Source: Pirellulales bacterium (GTDB lineage: Bacteria > Planctomycetota > Planctomycetia > Pirellulales > JANQPP01). Taken from it: a DNA stretch of 64,000 bases. The notes under the pieces were generated by a model. The model saw only the letters and a program-made list of their open reading frames with translations. It did no database searches and was not told the DNA's origin. Of the stretch, positions 35,371 through 44,349 are shown piece after piece. A program made the position numbers and the translations under genes. The stretch spans positions 20,937-84,936 of the forward strand of contig JANQPP010000190.1 in the NCBI GenBank assembly GCA_028289405.1. Direction: 5' to 3'. Within the stretch, counting starts at the first letter, position 1, and the number at the start of each line of letters is the position of its first letter.

Positions 35371-37227
35371 ATGGCGACCACAGAAACAAAAATTAGCAAG
35401 CCCAAGGTCCAACTTGATCGCGTCACCGTTCGCTTCTGCGGCGATTCGGGTGACGGGATGCAGCTCGCGGGCAATCAGCTCACGAACACTTCCGCCCTCA
35501 TGGGGAATGACGTCGCGACTTTCCCGGACTTTCCGGCGGAAATTCGCGCCCCACGCGGCACGAAAGCGGGCGTGAGCGGATTCCAAATCCATTTCGCAAG
35601 CCAAGAAATTCACACTCCGGGCGACGATGTGGACGCCCTGGTCGCCATGAATCCGGCGGCCTTGGTCACTAATATTCGAGACCTCCGGACCAACGGCATC
35701 CTAGTCGTCGATCAAGATTCCTTCGACAAAAAAGGGCTGGGGCAGGCTGGGTACTCCTCCAATCCTCTGGAAGACAACAGTCTTAATGGGTACCAGTTGC
35801 ACACCATTCCCATTACCCAGTTGACACGCAACGCGGTCGATGGGCTGGGATTGAGCCAGAAGGAATCGGACCGTTGCCGCAACTTCTTCGCGATGGGCCT
35901 GATTTTTTGGCTCTACGATCGCCCACTCGATCCCACGTTGCGGTATATCGATGAGAAATTCGGCAAACGGCCGCAAATCGCTGACGCGAATCGCCGGGCG
36001 TTGAAGTCCGGTTTCCATTACGGGGAAACTGCCGAAGCGGTCGCCACGCAGTTCCACGTAGAGCCCGCCCGGCTCGAACCGGGCACCTACCGCAATATTA
36101 TGGGGAACACGGCCCTGGCTTGGGGCTTGATCGCCGCCGCTCATCTGAGTCAAAAGCGGTTATTTCTGGGGGCTTACCCCATTACCCCGGCGAGCGACAT
36201 TCTGCACGAGTTGAGCCGGCACAAACGGTTCAACGTGTTGACCTTTCAAGCGGAGGACGAAATTGCCGCGGTGACTGCCACGCTAGGCGCGGCTTTCGCG
36301 GGAGAAATGGCCGTGACCGCTTCTAGTGGTCCTGGCATCGCTTTGAAGGCGGAGGCGATCGGTTTGGCGGTCATGACCGAACTGCCCATGATTGTGATCG
36401 ATGTGCAGCGGGGTGGTCCCTCCACGGGTTTGCCCACGAAAACAGAACAGGCTGACTTGCTGCAGGCGATGTTCGGTCGTAACGGAGAATGTCCCGCGGC
36501 CGTGATCGCGGCCCGTAGTCCGGCCGATTGTTTCGACGTCGCCCAAGAAGCTTGGCGTTTGGCCGTGCGATACATGATGCCCGTCTTCTTGTTGACCGAT
36601 GGCTACATCGCTAACGGATCGGAGCCTTGGCGGATTCCGGACGTCGACAGCCTGGAAAAAATTCCGATCGAACATCCCGGCGCCGCGGAGAATGGTGAAC
36701 CATTCTTGCCCTATCAACGGGACGAACGGCTTTCCCGTCCATGGGCACTTCCCGGTACGCCAGGACTGATGCACCGGATCGGCGGACTCGAAAAACAAGA
36801 CATCACTGGCAATGTGAGTTATGATCCGCTCAACCACCAGCATATGACCGACGTGCGGGCCCAGAAGGTGGCCAATATCGCGAACGACATCCCGCTCCAA
36901 TCCGTACAGGGTCCCGAAGAAGGGAAATTGCTCGTAGTTAGTTGGGGCGGCACCTATGGAGCCTGCGCGACCGCCGTGCAGCGTGCGCAGGCTGCCGGTA
37001 AATCGGTGGCCCATTGCCACCTGCGCTACTTAAATCCCTTCCCCCGCAACTTCGCCGAGATTCTCCCGCGATTTGAAAAAATCCTCGTTCCGGAACTCAA
37101 CATGGGACAACTGCGGCTCTTGTTGCGGGATCGATTTCTCATTGACGCAGTCGGATTGAACAAGGTCCAAGGCCGACCTTTCAGCGTCCAAGAAGTGCTC
37201 GAAAAAATCGAGGAAATTACGGAATAG
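35371..37227 (+). CDS. korA: 2-oxoacid:ferredoxin oxidoreductase, fused gamma-alpha subunit (KorA-like)
   Basis: 618 aa. The N-terminal 190 residues are the gamma domain (VRFCGDSGDGMQLAGNQLT, FPAEIRAPRGTKAGVSGFQ), followed by the alpha/pyrimidine-binding domain (GNTALAWGLIAAAHLSQ, GAYPITPASDILHEL, EDEIAAVTATLGAAFAGE, SSGPGIALKAEAIG) and a C-terminal transketolase-like part (LLVVSWGGTYGAC, PELNMGQLRLLLRD). The gamma-alpha fusion with a separate beta fits 2-oxoglutarate:ferredoxin oxidoreductase (KorAB) and its relatives. ATG start. A ferredoxin domain or delta subunit is absent, so a separate ferredoxin is expected. Confidence 0.95.
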   Translation: MATTETKISKPKVQLDRVTVRFCGDSGDGMQLAGNQLTNTSALMGNDVATFPDFPAEIRAPRGTKAGVSGFQIHFASQEIHTPGDDVDALVAMNPAALVTNIRDLRTNGILVVDQDSFDKKGLGQAGYSSNPLEDNSLNGYQLHTIPITQLTRNAVDGLGLSQKESDRCRNFFAMGLIFWLYDRPLDPTLRYIDEKFGKRPQIADANRRALKSGFHYGETAEAVATQFHVEPARLEPGTYRNIMGNTALAWGLIAAAHLSQKRLFLGAYPITPASDILHELSRHKRFNVLTFQAEDEIAAVTATLGAAFAGEMAVTASSGPGIALKAEAIGLAVMTELPMIVIDVQRGGPSTGLPTKTEQADLLQAMFGRNGECPAAVIAARSPADCFDVAQEAWRLAVRYMMPVFLLTDGYIANGSEPWRIPDVDSLEKIPIEHPGAAENGEPFLPYQRDERLSRPWALPGTPGLMHRIGGLEKQDITGNVSYDPLNHQHMTDVRAQKVANIANDIPLQSVQGPEEGKLLVVSWGGTYGACATAVQRAQAAGKSVAHCHLRYLNPFPRNFAEILPRFEKILVPELNMGQLRLLLRDRFLIDAVGLNKVQGRPFSVQEVLEKIEEITE

Positions 37228-37260
37228 AGCTTAAACCATATTAATTATCGCCACGAAACC

Positions 37261-38286
37261 ATGGAAACCACGGAAACCTCTCTGCCCGTCCTAAAACCTG
37301 CGGACTACGCTTCGGATCAAGATGTCCGGTGGTGCCCCGGATGTGGGGACTACTCCATCCTCGCGCAAATGAAGAAGGTGCTTTCCAGTACGGGTGCCTC
37401 GCGCGAGAATACGGTCTTCATCTCCGGCATCGGCTGTTCAAGCCGTTTTCCATACTACATGAATACGTACGGCATCCACTCCATCCATGGGCGGGCGCCC
37501 GCCGTCGCTACTGGGCTCAAGACCGTCCGCCCCGATTTGAATGTGTGGGTGATCACGGGAGACGGGGATGGGCTCAGCATCGGTGGCAATCACTTGATGC
37601 ACGCCATTCGCCGCAACCTGGATTTCAACATCGTCCTGTTTAATAACCGCATTTACGGCCTCACGAAGGGCCAATATTCACCGACGTCACCGCTGGGAAA
37701 GGTCACCAAGAGCACGCCGATGGGCGCGATCGACAACCCCCTGCATCCGCTTTCCATTGCCATTGGATGCGAAGCCGCTTTCGTCGCCCGGTCAATCGAC
37801 GTGAATATTAAACATTTGGGGGAAACACTGCAGCGGGCGGCGGCTCACTCTGGCACCTCCTTCGTGGAAGTGTATCAAAATTGCAACGTCTTCAACGACG
37901 GTGCTTTCGACTATGCCACGAATCGAGATACGAAGCAGGACACGACGGTCGAATTGCAGCACGGCAAGCCGCTGATATTTGGAAAAAACCGTGATAAAGG
38001 AATCCGGCTTAATGGCATGGAACCGGAAGTCGTCGAATTAGGCAAAGGAATCACCGAGGATGACCTACTGTTTCACGACGAGAAAAGCCCTGAGCCTACA
38101 TTGGCCTACTTGTTGAGCCGTATGCGGCAACCAGAATTTCCTGAACCGATCGGCGTATTTCGCTGTGTCGACCGCACTCGGTACGATGACCTGATGAACC
38201 AGCAGGTCCAAGAAGCTCGTGAGAAGGCAGGGCCTGGGGACTTGAGAGATATATTTCATTCAGGTGAAACTTGGACCGTCCAATAA
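37261..38286 (+). CDS. korB: 2-oxoacid:ferredoxin oxidoreductase beta subunit (KorB-like)
   Basis: 341 aa. Thiamine-diphosphate subunit: WCPGCGDYSILAQMKKVL, ISGIGCSSRFPYYMNTYG, VWVITGDGDGLSIGGNH and FNNRIYGLTKGQYSPTS. The Cys pair in the opening motif and a later Cys (QNCNVF) are the expected 4Fe-4S ligands. It forms with KorA the enzyme that decarboxylates 2-oxoglutarate to succinyl-CoA and reduces ferredoxin. 33 bases after korA. Confidence 0.95.
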   Translation: METTETSLPVLKPADYASDQDVRWCPGCGDYSILAQMKKVLSSTGASRENTVFISGIGCSSRFPYYMNTYGIHSIHGRAPAVATGLKTVRPDLNVWVITGDGDGLSIGGNHLMHAIRRNLDFNIVLFNNRIYGLTKGQYSPTSPLGKVTKSTPMGAIDNPLHPLSIAIGCEAAFVARSIDVNIKHLGETLQRAAAHSGTSFVEVYQNCNVFNDGAFDYATNRDTKQDTTVELQHGKPLIFGKNRDKGIRLNGMEPEVVELGKGITEDDLLFHDEKSPEPTLAYLLSRMRQPEFPEPIGVFRCVDRTRYDDLMNQQVQEAREKAGPGDLRDIFHSGETWTVQ

Positions 38287-38301
38287 AGGAAGCCCGACAC
38301 G

Positions 38302-38811
38302 ATGATCTGTCCTGACTGCGGGTACGAAAATATCCCGGGTGCCGACCACTGTGATGCGTGTGGCCAACCGCTGGCTCCACTGAGCACGCCGGATCCTGGA
38401 ACGGATATCGAACGGCGCCTCATCGAGGAGCCCCTCAAGGATGTCGGCGTGGGCGATCCGCTGTTAGTGGCCCCTCAAACTCCGGTCGGCGAAGTTCTCC
38501 AAAAGCTCGTTGATGCCAAAGTTGGGTGTGCCCTGGTAGCCGATGGAGATGTGCTCCTTGGCATTTTCACCGAACGGGACGCTTTGCGACGCCTCAACAC
38601 GCGCGCCAATGAGCTTTCTCAGGAACCGGTTTCAAAGTTCATGACGGAGTATCCGCAAGTGCTGGACGTCTCGGATAATATCGTCTATGCGGTTCACGCC
38701 ATGAACCAGGGCGGTTACCGCCATATCCCGCTACTATCTGACCAAAAGATCGATGGCATCGTCTCCGTGCGGGATATCCTTAGCTACATGACTCAGTGCC
38801 TACCTGGCTGA
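38302..38811 (+). CDS. Zinc-ribbon plus CBS-pair protein (downstream of korB)
   Basis: 169 aa. N-terminal zinc ribbon with Cys3, Cys6, Cys17 and Cys20 (ICPDCGYEN ... HCDACGQPL), then a CBS pair: LLVAPQTPVGEVLQKLVDAKVGCALV, LGIFTERDALRRL and FMTEYPQVLDVSDNIVYAVHAMNQGGYRHIPLL. It is clearly related to the CBS protein upstream of korA. 15 bases after korB and therefore almost certainly co-transcribed. Confidence 0.9.
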   Translation: MICPDCGYENIPGADHCDACGQPLAPLSTPDPGTDIERRLIEEPLKDVGVGDPLLVAPQTPVGEVLQKLVDAKVGCALVADGDVLLGIFTERDALRRLNTRANELSQEPVSKFMTEYPQVLDVSDNIVYAVHAMNQGGYRHIPLLSDQKIDGIVSVRDILSYMTQCLPG

Positions 38812-39146
38812 CGTGCCTTTCTGGCTGGCCTCCGAATGATCGTTCGTGCAAAACCTCTGTTGCACGAAAACGAGCTTTACATGATCTCGAAACGTCGAGG
38901 CTCCGCACGACTTTTTTAGGCACCGGTAGTTCCCGCCCACGTCATGCACTCCCGCTACTCGATTCTGTTGTAGGCGGGTCTTTTTCCGGCGTGACTGATA
39001 TCTCCCATTCATGCGTCGGACATTTTCGCGACGTATGTTATTCTGACAGACCAGATTCGGCATGTCCGGATAATGACTTTGGCGGGGTCCAGTAATGATT
39101 CCGCTGCAAGATCCTCCAGCGCAAAGGCGGAGCGACTGGAACACAG
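38812..39146. other. Intergenic region with inverted repeat
   Basis: 335 bases after the CBS gene. It contains a perfect nine-base inverted repeat, listed separately. Nothing else coding or structural was seen; the promoter of the PP-loop gene must be in it. Confidence 0.45.
38839..38863. repeat. Nine-base inverted repeat, hairpin after the kor cluster
   Basis: TTCGTGCAA and TTGCACGAA separated by seven bases, 28 bases after the last gene of the CBS-korAB group. No T-run on the plus strand follows, so it may be a transcript-end or processing hairpin rather than a classical terminator. Confidence 0.5.
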
Positions 39147-40349
39147 ATGCGTATTGAAGACCTGGACCTTGAGTCCGCGAATAGTGGCTCCCGGGCACGT
39201 GCTACGGTCGTTTGGGAGAACTCGGAGCGGGCGCCCTGCTCCCTATATTTCGAAGTTCCCGAAGAGTTCTCGACATGGCTGCAACCCAGGCCAGAGGCGT
39301 TTCTGCTAGCGGCGTTGGTTCCCGCGATGCGGCATGGAGAAAAACGTCTCAAATTGGCTGGGGAGTTGTGTCCAAGGCTTTACGACGGCCTGGAAACCGC
39401 GGCCGCCTTGTTGCGCTGCTGGTATCCCCGCAAATATGGCGCGGTCCAGATTGAACCGGCAGGGATCCGGCGTTCTCCCGAATACTCCGCGCGACGGCAT
39501 GCGGCTTGCTTTCTCTCCGGGGGCGTGGATTCCCTGGCCACTCTCCGGCAGAACAAATTGACCTATTCCGGGGAACACCCCTTCGCGATCCAATCGGGCA
39601 TTATCGTTCGCGGTTTCGATATCCACGAACAGGCCACGGCGCAGTGGAACTTGGCTCTGGCTGCACTGCGTGAAGTAGCTCGAGACGCGGAGATTTCGCT
39701 GATACCTGTCTTCACGAATCTCCGAGAGTTGGAAGGGGACTTACAAGTTTGGGTCGAAGCGTTTCATGGTGCCGCTTTAGCTGCCGTTTCGCAGGTCTTG
39801 GTTTCCCAAATCGATCGGGCATACATTGGTTCCACGTACGATCTTCGGAGCCTGGAGCCTTGGGGTTCGCACCCGCTGTTGGATGTCTGCTACGGAACGA
39901 CCGACCTGGAAATGCACCATGATCTCATCCGCATGTCGCGTTTGGACAAGTTACGGCTGCTGGCGGATTGGCCGGTCGGGCTGAACCATATGCGTGTCTG
40001 CACGCATGACGCGGAGCGCGAACTGAACTGTGGTCAATGCGAAAAATGTTTACGAACCATGACCGGACTATGTGCTTTGGGAGCGTTAAATCATTGTCAG
40101 GCATTCCAGAAAGACGATGTCACGGCGGACATGTTGTTGCGGATGCCGTTTTGGGCCGAGTGGCAGGTGCACCGGTATCAAGACATCTTCCATTGCCTCG
40201 AAGGCACCGGGCGGCAGGACCTCATGGACGCTATCTCACGTCAAATACGCTTCTTTCGCAGAAAAGAGCGGATCAAGCGCCTCGATCGCAAATTCTTGGC
40301 GGGCGGACTCACTTTCTGTTTCCAGAAGATGCGAGCGGCCTTCCGGTGA
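39147..40349 (+). CDS. PP-loop ATP-pyrophosphatase-type protein of unknown function
   Basis: 400 aa. P-loop of the ATP-pyrophosphatase kind, FLSGGVDSLATL (residues 122-133), as in QueC, TtcA, NAD synthetase and asparagine synthetase. A Cys-rich motif LNCGQCEKCLRTMTG lies near 290, reminiscent of the QueC zinc site. About 115 residues precede the P-loop, longer than QueC. It probably adenylates a carboxylate or amide and is a member of an unnamed QueC-like group. No queuosine or polysaccharide genes lie next to it. Confidence 0.75.
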   Translation: MRIEDLDLESANSGSRARATVVWENSERAPCSLYFEVPEEFSTWLQPRPEAFLLAALVPAMRHGEKRLKLAGELCPRLYDGLETAAALLRCWYPRKYGAVQIEPAGIRRSPEYSARRHAACFLSGGVDSLATLRQNKLTYSGEHPFAIQSGIIVRGFDIHEQATAQWNLALAALREVARDAEISLIPVFTNLRELEGDLQVWVEAFHGAALAAVSQVLVSQIDRAYIGSTYDLRSLEPWGSHPLLDVCYGTTDLEMHHDLIRMSRLDKLRLLADWPVGLNHMRVCTHDAERELNCGQCEKCLRTMTGLCALGALNHCQAFQKDDVTADMLLRMPFWAEWQVHRYQDIFHCLEGTGRQDLMDAISRQIRFFRRKERIKRLDRKFLAGGLTFCFQKMRAAFR

Positions 40350-40658
40350 TCGAATCCCCCGCACCCGCCCTTTTTGTTTCCTTGCCTCCGAAGAACTATT
40401 TTTTGTCGACAGATCGTTGTATCCCGTTCATCATCGTGCACACCGTCGGGACAAAAAAAGCGAAAAAAGTGGTTATTCCGGCCTGGCGGATGAATTCCCG
40501 CCCCGCGAGGGCGATAGGCCAGATGTCAACGACCGTCGTGGGCTACATTTGAATGGTTTTGGGTCGAGCCATCTCATTGGCGAATGTAGTTGGCCCAGCT
40601 TGCAGCGAGACTCCGCTTATTGGCGGAGGGGCCCACGCGACTTCAGAAAGGTTGGGAA
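40350..40658. other. Intergenic
   Basis: About 310 bases between the PP-loop gene and the PilZ gene. Overlapping plus-strand ORFs in other frames look like shadows. No RNA feature seen. Confidence 0.4.
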
Positions 40659-41153
40659 ATGTTCTTCACGCGGGAAAAAGGGAAGCAATATGAGCTTCAG
40701 GGGTACCTGCGTCGCATTTGCGATTTGACAAGCCCCAATCTGCCCAGGATGGATGAAGATCGGGATCATGACCGTCAAAATCGGACAATTCCCGTCTTGC
40801 TGACGCCCTGGGATCAGGGCATGCCCGTGGTCGGCGAAACCACGACCGCGCTCACGCGGGATATTAGCGACAGCGGCCTGTCATTGACCATGGCTCAGCC
40901 GTGCCACGTGGAAGAAGTTGTCGTGGGCTTTTGGCTGCCCGATGTACAGGGTTATGAACCGTGGTTTTTCCAAGGATGCGTGCGTCACAACGTGGCGATC
41001 GGAGGATGGTTTTGGGCGCTGGGTATCGAAGCTAAGCAACTCTTGGCAGTGAGTGCGATACCCGAGTTGGAATTGCTCCTGCCAATGGTCAAAAGGCTTT
41101 TGCCATCTCAAGGAGCGAAACTGAACTCGCCTACAGCGCCAGCCGGTCGTTGA
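40659..41153 (+). CDS. PilZ-like domain protein
   Basis: 164 aa from ATG 40659. The central part resembles PilZ: an Arg-rich lead (DEDRDHDRQNRTIPVLL), TRDISDSGLSLTM, which corresponds to the D/N-x-S-x2-G motif, and GFWLPDVQGYEPWFFQGCVRHNV. PilZ binds cyclic di-GMP, but the RxxxR part of the ligand motif is imperfect (RDHDRQNR), so ligand binding is not assured. Converges with the secretin-N protein at 27 bases. Confidence 0.65.
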   Translation: MFFTREKGKQYELQGYLRRICDLTSPNLPRMDEDRDHDRQNRTIPVLLTPWDQGMPVVGETTTALTRDISDSGLSLTMAQPCHVEEVVVGFWLPDVQGYEPWFFQGCVRHNVAIGGWFWALGIEAKQLLAVSAIPELELLLPMVKRLLPSQGAKLNSPTAPAGR

Positions 41154-41180
41154 AAGGCTTTCGTGGCTGCGTAGGAACCT

Positions 41181-43958
41181 TCAACGTCCTTGCCGCTGCG
41201 ATCCACCCCGGCTTCTTCCGCCAGAATCGCGCCCGCCGCCTCGTCCCCCGAATCCGCGAAAGAACTCCATCCGGCGACGGAATTCCTCAATACGCTGCTG
41301 GCGTTCCCGATCGGAATCGTTGCCGCTCGAACGGCCACGTGAATCTCTGGAGCTTCGGTTGCCACTACGGGAATTCGACGAAGCCTCGCTGACGTTTTCG
41401 CCCAACAAGGAAACCAAAGCCTGCTGCACGGAGTTACTGTTCGCGCCTTGCAAAGCCACCACGCGAACCGTGCTCGATTCCGTCACGCCCGCGGCATCGA
41501 GTTGGGCCACCAGTTCCCGCACTTCTTGAAACAAGGGATCAGGGGCCGCGACGACCAAAGAATTCGAACGTTCGTCCACGCCGACGGTCATCCCAGGTTC
41601 CTTGGCGGCGGAAGTACCGCTATCCACGCTGCCACGTCCACCATTATCATCGCGACCGCGACGTCCTCCGAAACCCGGAAAGCCGGGGAAACTTCTTTGT
41701 CCCTGTTGACCTCGGCTGTTGTTCTCCACGACGACAAGCCGGTCCTTGTAAACCTCCTTGACGACTTCGGCGACTTCGCTGGCACTGGTGTGCGTGATGG
41801 GAATGAGTCGCGCCTTGGGCTGGACGAGCACCTCTTCCGGGCTGCCAGGCTGATCCAGCACTTCCAAAAGATCTCGCATCCACCGCACGTCCGCTTGGCT
41901 GGCCCGGACGATGAGGGCGTTCAGCCGTGCGTCGGGCTGCACATAGATGCTGGAATCCCCATGAAGAACCGATGGCCCTCGTGCTGCCACTCCACGCAGG
42001 GAGGGCCGCTCCTCTTCGGCGTCGCGAGAAACATTACTGGCCACATTTGATAACATCTGACGAACCGTCGTGGCCACTAATTCCGCCCTGGCATGTTTAA
42101 GATAAAACACCGTGAAGATGCCTTCCGTCCGGCGTCCCGGCTGGAACAGGTCGTTCGCCATTTCTTCCAATTGATCGAGCGCGTCAAGATCGTCGGAGGT
42201 GATGACCAGCCCTCGAGGCGTGGGCGTGAGAAAGATCGGAGCCTCGTCCCTATCTTTCGCGACCGACGAATCTCGTGGCTGGAGTGCTTCTTCAGAGGAT
42301 TGGTCCTCGACATTCGTGGCAATTTGTCGCGCCGAGGCGGCGGAGACGAATTCCCAGCGGGGAACAACGGCAAGACGCTGTTCACGCGTATTTCCCTTGG
42401 CCGAATCGTTGCGGCTGGGACGATTCGATGAACCCTGTCCCTGGGGAATGGAGTTCGGCTCTGGTGGAAGACTGCGATCTGGCGTCAATTCTTGAATCGA
42501 GGAACGTTGGCGACGCGCCGGGATGGAGAGGTTATTGGTCGGTGTGAGGACATGAATGCGATTAGGGCCTATTTGAGACCATAATTGTTGCAATTGTTGG
42601 GCCGTGGACGTCGCTTCTGGTCCCGTGAAGGGAAGCGTACGGATTTTGCGACGCCCAGCGACTTCAGCGCCACGCCCATCCAACGGCTCCCCCATTTTCC
42701 GTAACAATTCACGAATTTGTGCGATTTGCGCGGGTGTGCCCCGGATCAACAACTGCCGCGTGGCGTAGTCCGCGTCGACCAACGGCGCGCTCGTCGAAGG
42801 TTCATCGCCGGTCCCGGCGAACAGGTTGCTGATCGAGAAGGCGGCGGTTTCCGGATCGAGTGTACGCAATCGGATGACCTCGAATTCACGGCGATGTTCA
42901 CGGAGCTGTTGGAGTGTGGCCCGAATGCTGGCATGCTGCCCCGGTGGGGCGAGCACGGCGAGGCTGTTCGTCGTTTCGTGTAGCGCCAAACGGACGCTGG
43001 GCACTCCCGCCAAGAGCGTTTGCAAAATTTGCAGGGCCATCTTAGGATCCGTTCCCTCTAGCGGATACACCTCGAATTGTGGCGCGTCCACCACTTTTGC
43101 CGCCGAGGGTTGCATGGCGTCCAAGAATTCCTGAGTACGCCGCTGCACGTCCTTGGGGCCGTAGACAAAGAGATCTTCTTTGGATTCGGACAATACCAGG
43201 CGGATCGAGGAATTGGGGGACGCCATCGATTCGGCGGAGACTCCCAATATCTGCTGCAACAAATTCACGATTTCTTGCGCACGCCATGCGGGAACCGTAT
43301 AGCGCCGTACGCCTCCTCGCTCTTCCGACTCCAGCGCCGTGATTACTTTGTGGATTGTGCGCAACCGACCGGCCGTCTCGGTCACGTATAGTTGTCCGGA
43401 GCGCGGCAGCTCCGTGATTTTTCCTTGCGGACCAAGAAGTTCCGTAATTTCCGCTCGCGCAACTTCTGGGGCCAAGCTCTCTAGCGAAATCAGAGCACGG
43501 ACCAGTTCATACTCGCCGCGCTGATCGAGTTCATCCAAAGAGATCTCGGGCACCAGGTTCGGAGGAATCTCTTCATCAAGGGGGATCAGCATCAACAAGC
43601 GGTCACGCCGTACCAGCGTGTAGCCCTTGGTCAAGAGGACTCCATTGAGCAGGTCCAACGCATTCGGTACCGAATAGTCACGATAGTCGGAGTAGTTGAA
43701 AGTGCCCACGGGCGGGTGGTCCATGACGAGGGACATCTCCGCTTCGTCCGCGAACCATTGAATCACGTCCGCCCATGGCTGATGCCGGAATTGAAAATTC
43801 AGGCGAACATCTTCCAATGGCACCATGTTCTTGGACCGGTTCTGCTTTGTTTCGGAGTTGGTCTCCTCCGCCAAAATGAATGGCGAAAGACTTGGCCACA
43901 TGAGAAGTACCATCAGCCCGGAAAACCGCAGGGCCGTAATTCGCGCGGCGTTGTTCAA
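41181..43958 (-). CDS. Exported secretin-N-repeat protein without a visible barrel
   Basis: 925 aa. TTG start behind AAGGGG; signal peptide around ALRFSGLMVLLMWPSLSPFILA. The chain carries a string of GspD/secretin N1-like modules: FQFRHQPWADVIQWFADEA (N0-like), LISLESLAPEVARAEITELL, PLEGTDPKMALQILQTLL, RTLPFTGPEATSTAQQL, FYLKHARAELVATTVRQML, THTSASEVAEVVKEVY and ALQGANSNSVQQALVSLL. Most end in a D-x-R-x-N-x-L-hydrophobic strand such as QPDARLNALIVRAS. The C-terminal 60 residues are low-complexity Arg/Gly/Ser/Asp (GFGGRGGGRDSGGRSRGG). I cannot find the conserved C-terminal secretin beta-barrel. Periplasmic function, partners unknown. Confidence 0.85.
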   Translation of the reverse strand: MNNAARITALRFSGLMVLLMWPSLSPFILAEETNSETKQNRSKNMVPLEDVRLNFQFRHQPWADVIQWFADEAEMSLVMDHPPVGTFNYSDYRDYSVPNALDLLNGVLLTKGYTLVRRDRLLMLIPLDEEIPPNLVPEISLDELDQRGEYELVRALISLESLAPEVARAEITELLGPQGKITELPRSGQLYVTETAGRLRTIHKVITALESEERGGVRRYTVPAWRAQEIVNLLQQILGVSAESMASPNSSIRLVLSESKEDLFVYGPKDVQRRTQEFLDAMQPSAAKVVDAPQFEVYPLEGTDPKMALQILQTLLAGVPSVRLALHETTNSLAVLAPPGQHASIRATLQQLREHRREFEVIRLRTLDPETAAFSISNLFAGTGDEPSTSAPLVDADYATRQLLIRGTPAQIAQIRELLRKMGEPLDGRGAEVAGRRKIRTLPFTGPEATSTAQQLQQLWSQIGPNRIHVLTPTNNLSIPARRQRSSIQELTPDRSLPPEPNSIPQGQGSSNRPSRNDSAKGNTREQRLAVVPRWEFVSAASARQIATNVEDQSSEEALQPRDSSVAKDRDEAPIFLTPTPRGLVITSDDLDALDQLEEMANDLFQPGRRTEGIFTVFYLKHARAELVATTVRQMLSNVASNVSRDAEEERPSLRGVAARGPSVLHGDSSIYVQPDARLNALIVRASQADVRWMRDLLEVLDQPGSPEEVLVQPKARLIPITHTSASEVAEVVKEVYKDRLVVVENNSRGQQGQRSFPGFPGFGGRRGRDDNGGRGSVDSGTSAAKEPGMTVGVDERSNSLVVAAPDPLFQEVRELVAQLDAAGVTESSTVRVVALQGANSNSVQQALVSLLGENVSEASSNSRSGNRSSRDSRGRSSGNDSDRERQQRIEEFRRRMEFFRGFGGRGGGRDSGGRSRGGSQRQGR

Positions 43959-44349
43959 TGTTTTCCCCTTGAAACGGTCCGAGCCATTTTCATCAGTTAT
44001 CGGATGCCAACCCCCACCAGATGGCTGCTGGAATACTCAACAGCCTGCCGCATCACACGAACGTGATGCTCAAAATGGCGTCTCAAGCCGTTTTTTCAGC
44101 AACCTGCTAGACACCTTCGACTATTAACCCCAATTGATTCCCCTGGTGTCGGGGCAACTCGCCAATGCGCCAACGGCGATTACTTTCCTCGTGATCACTC
44201 GAAGGCTCAACGCCAGATCTCCGTCTGTAGGCTAGTCACTCGAGACCGGTGAATGTACATTTGTGCGCCGAACTTTTCGCTGGACCTTGGTACAATTCCG
44301 CGACGGAGTATAAGGCACAACGACCATCATCTTGTTCAGCAAGGAAATC
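43959..44349. other. Divergent intergenic region
   Basis: About 390 bases between the minus-strand secretin-N gene and the plus-strand cyclophilin. Must carry both promoters. No RNA or ORF evidence. Confidence 0.45.
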
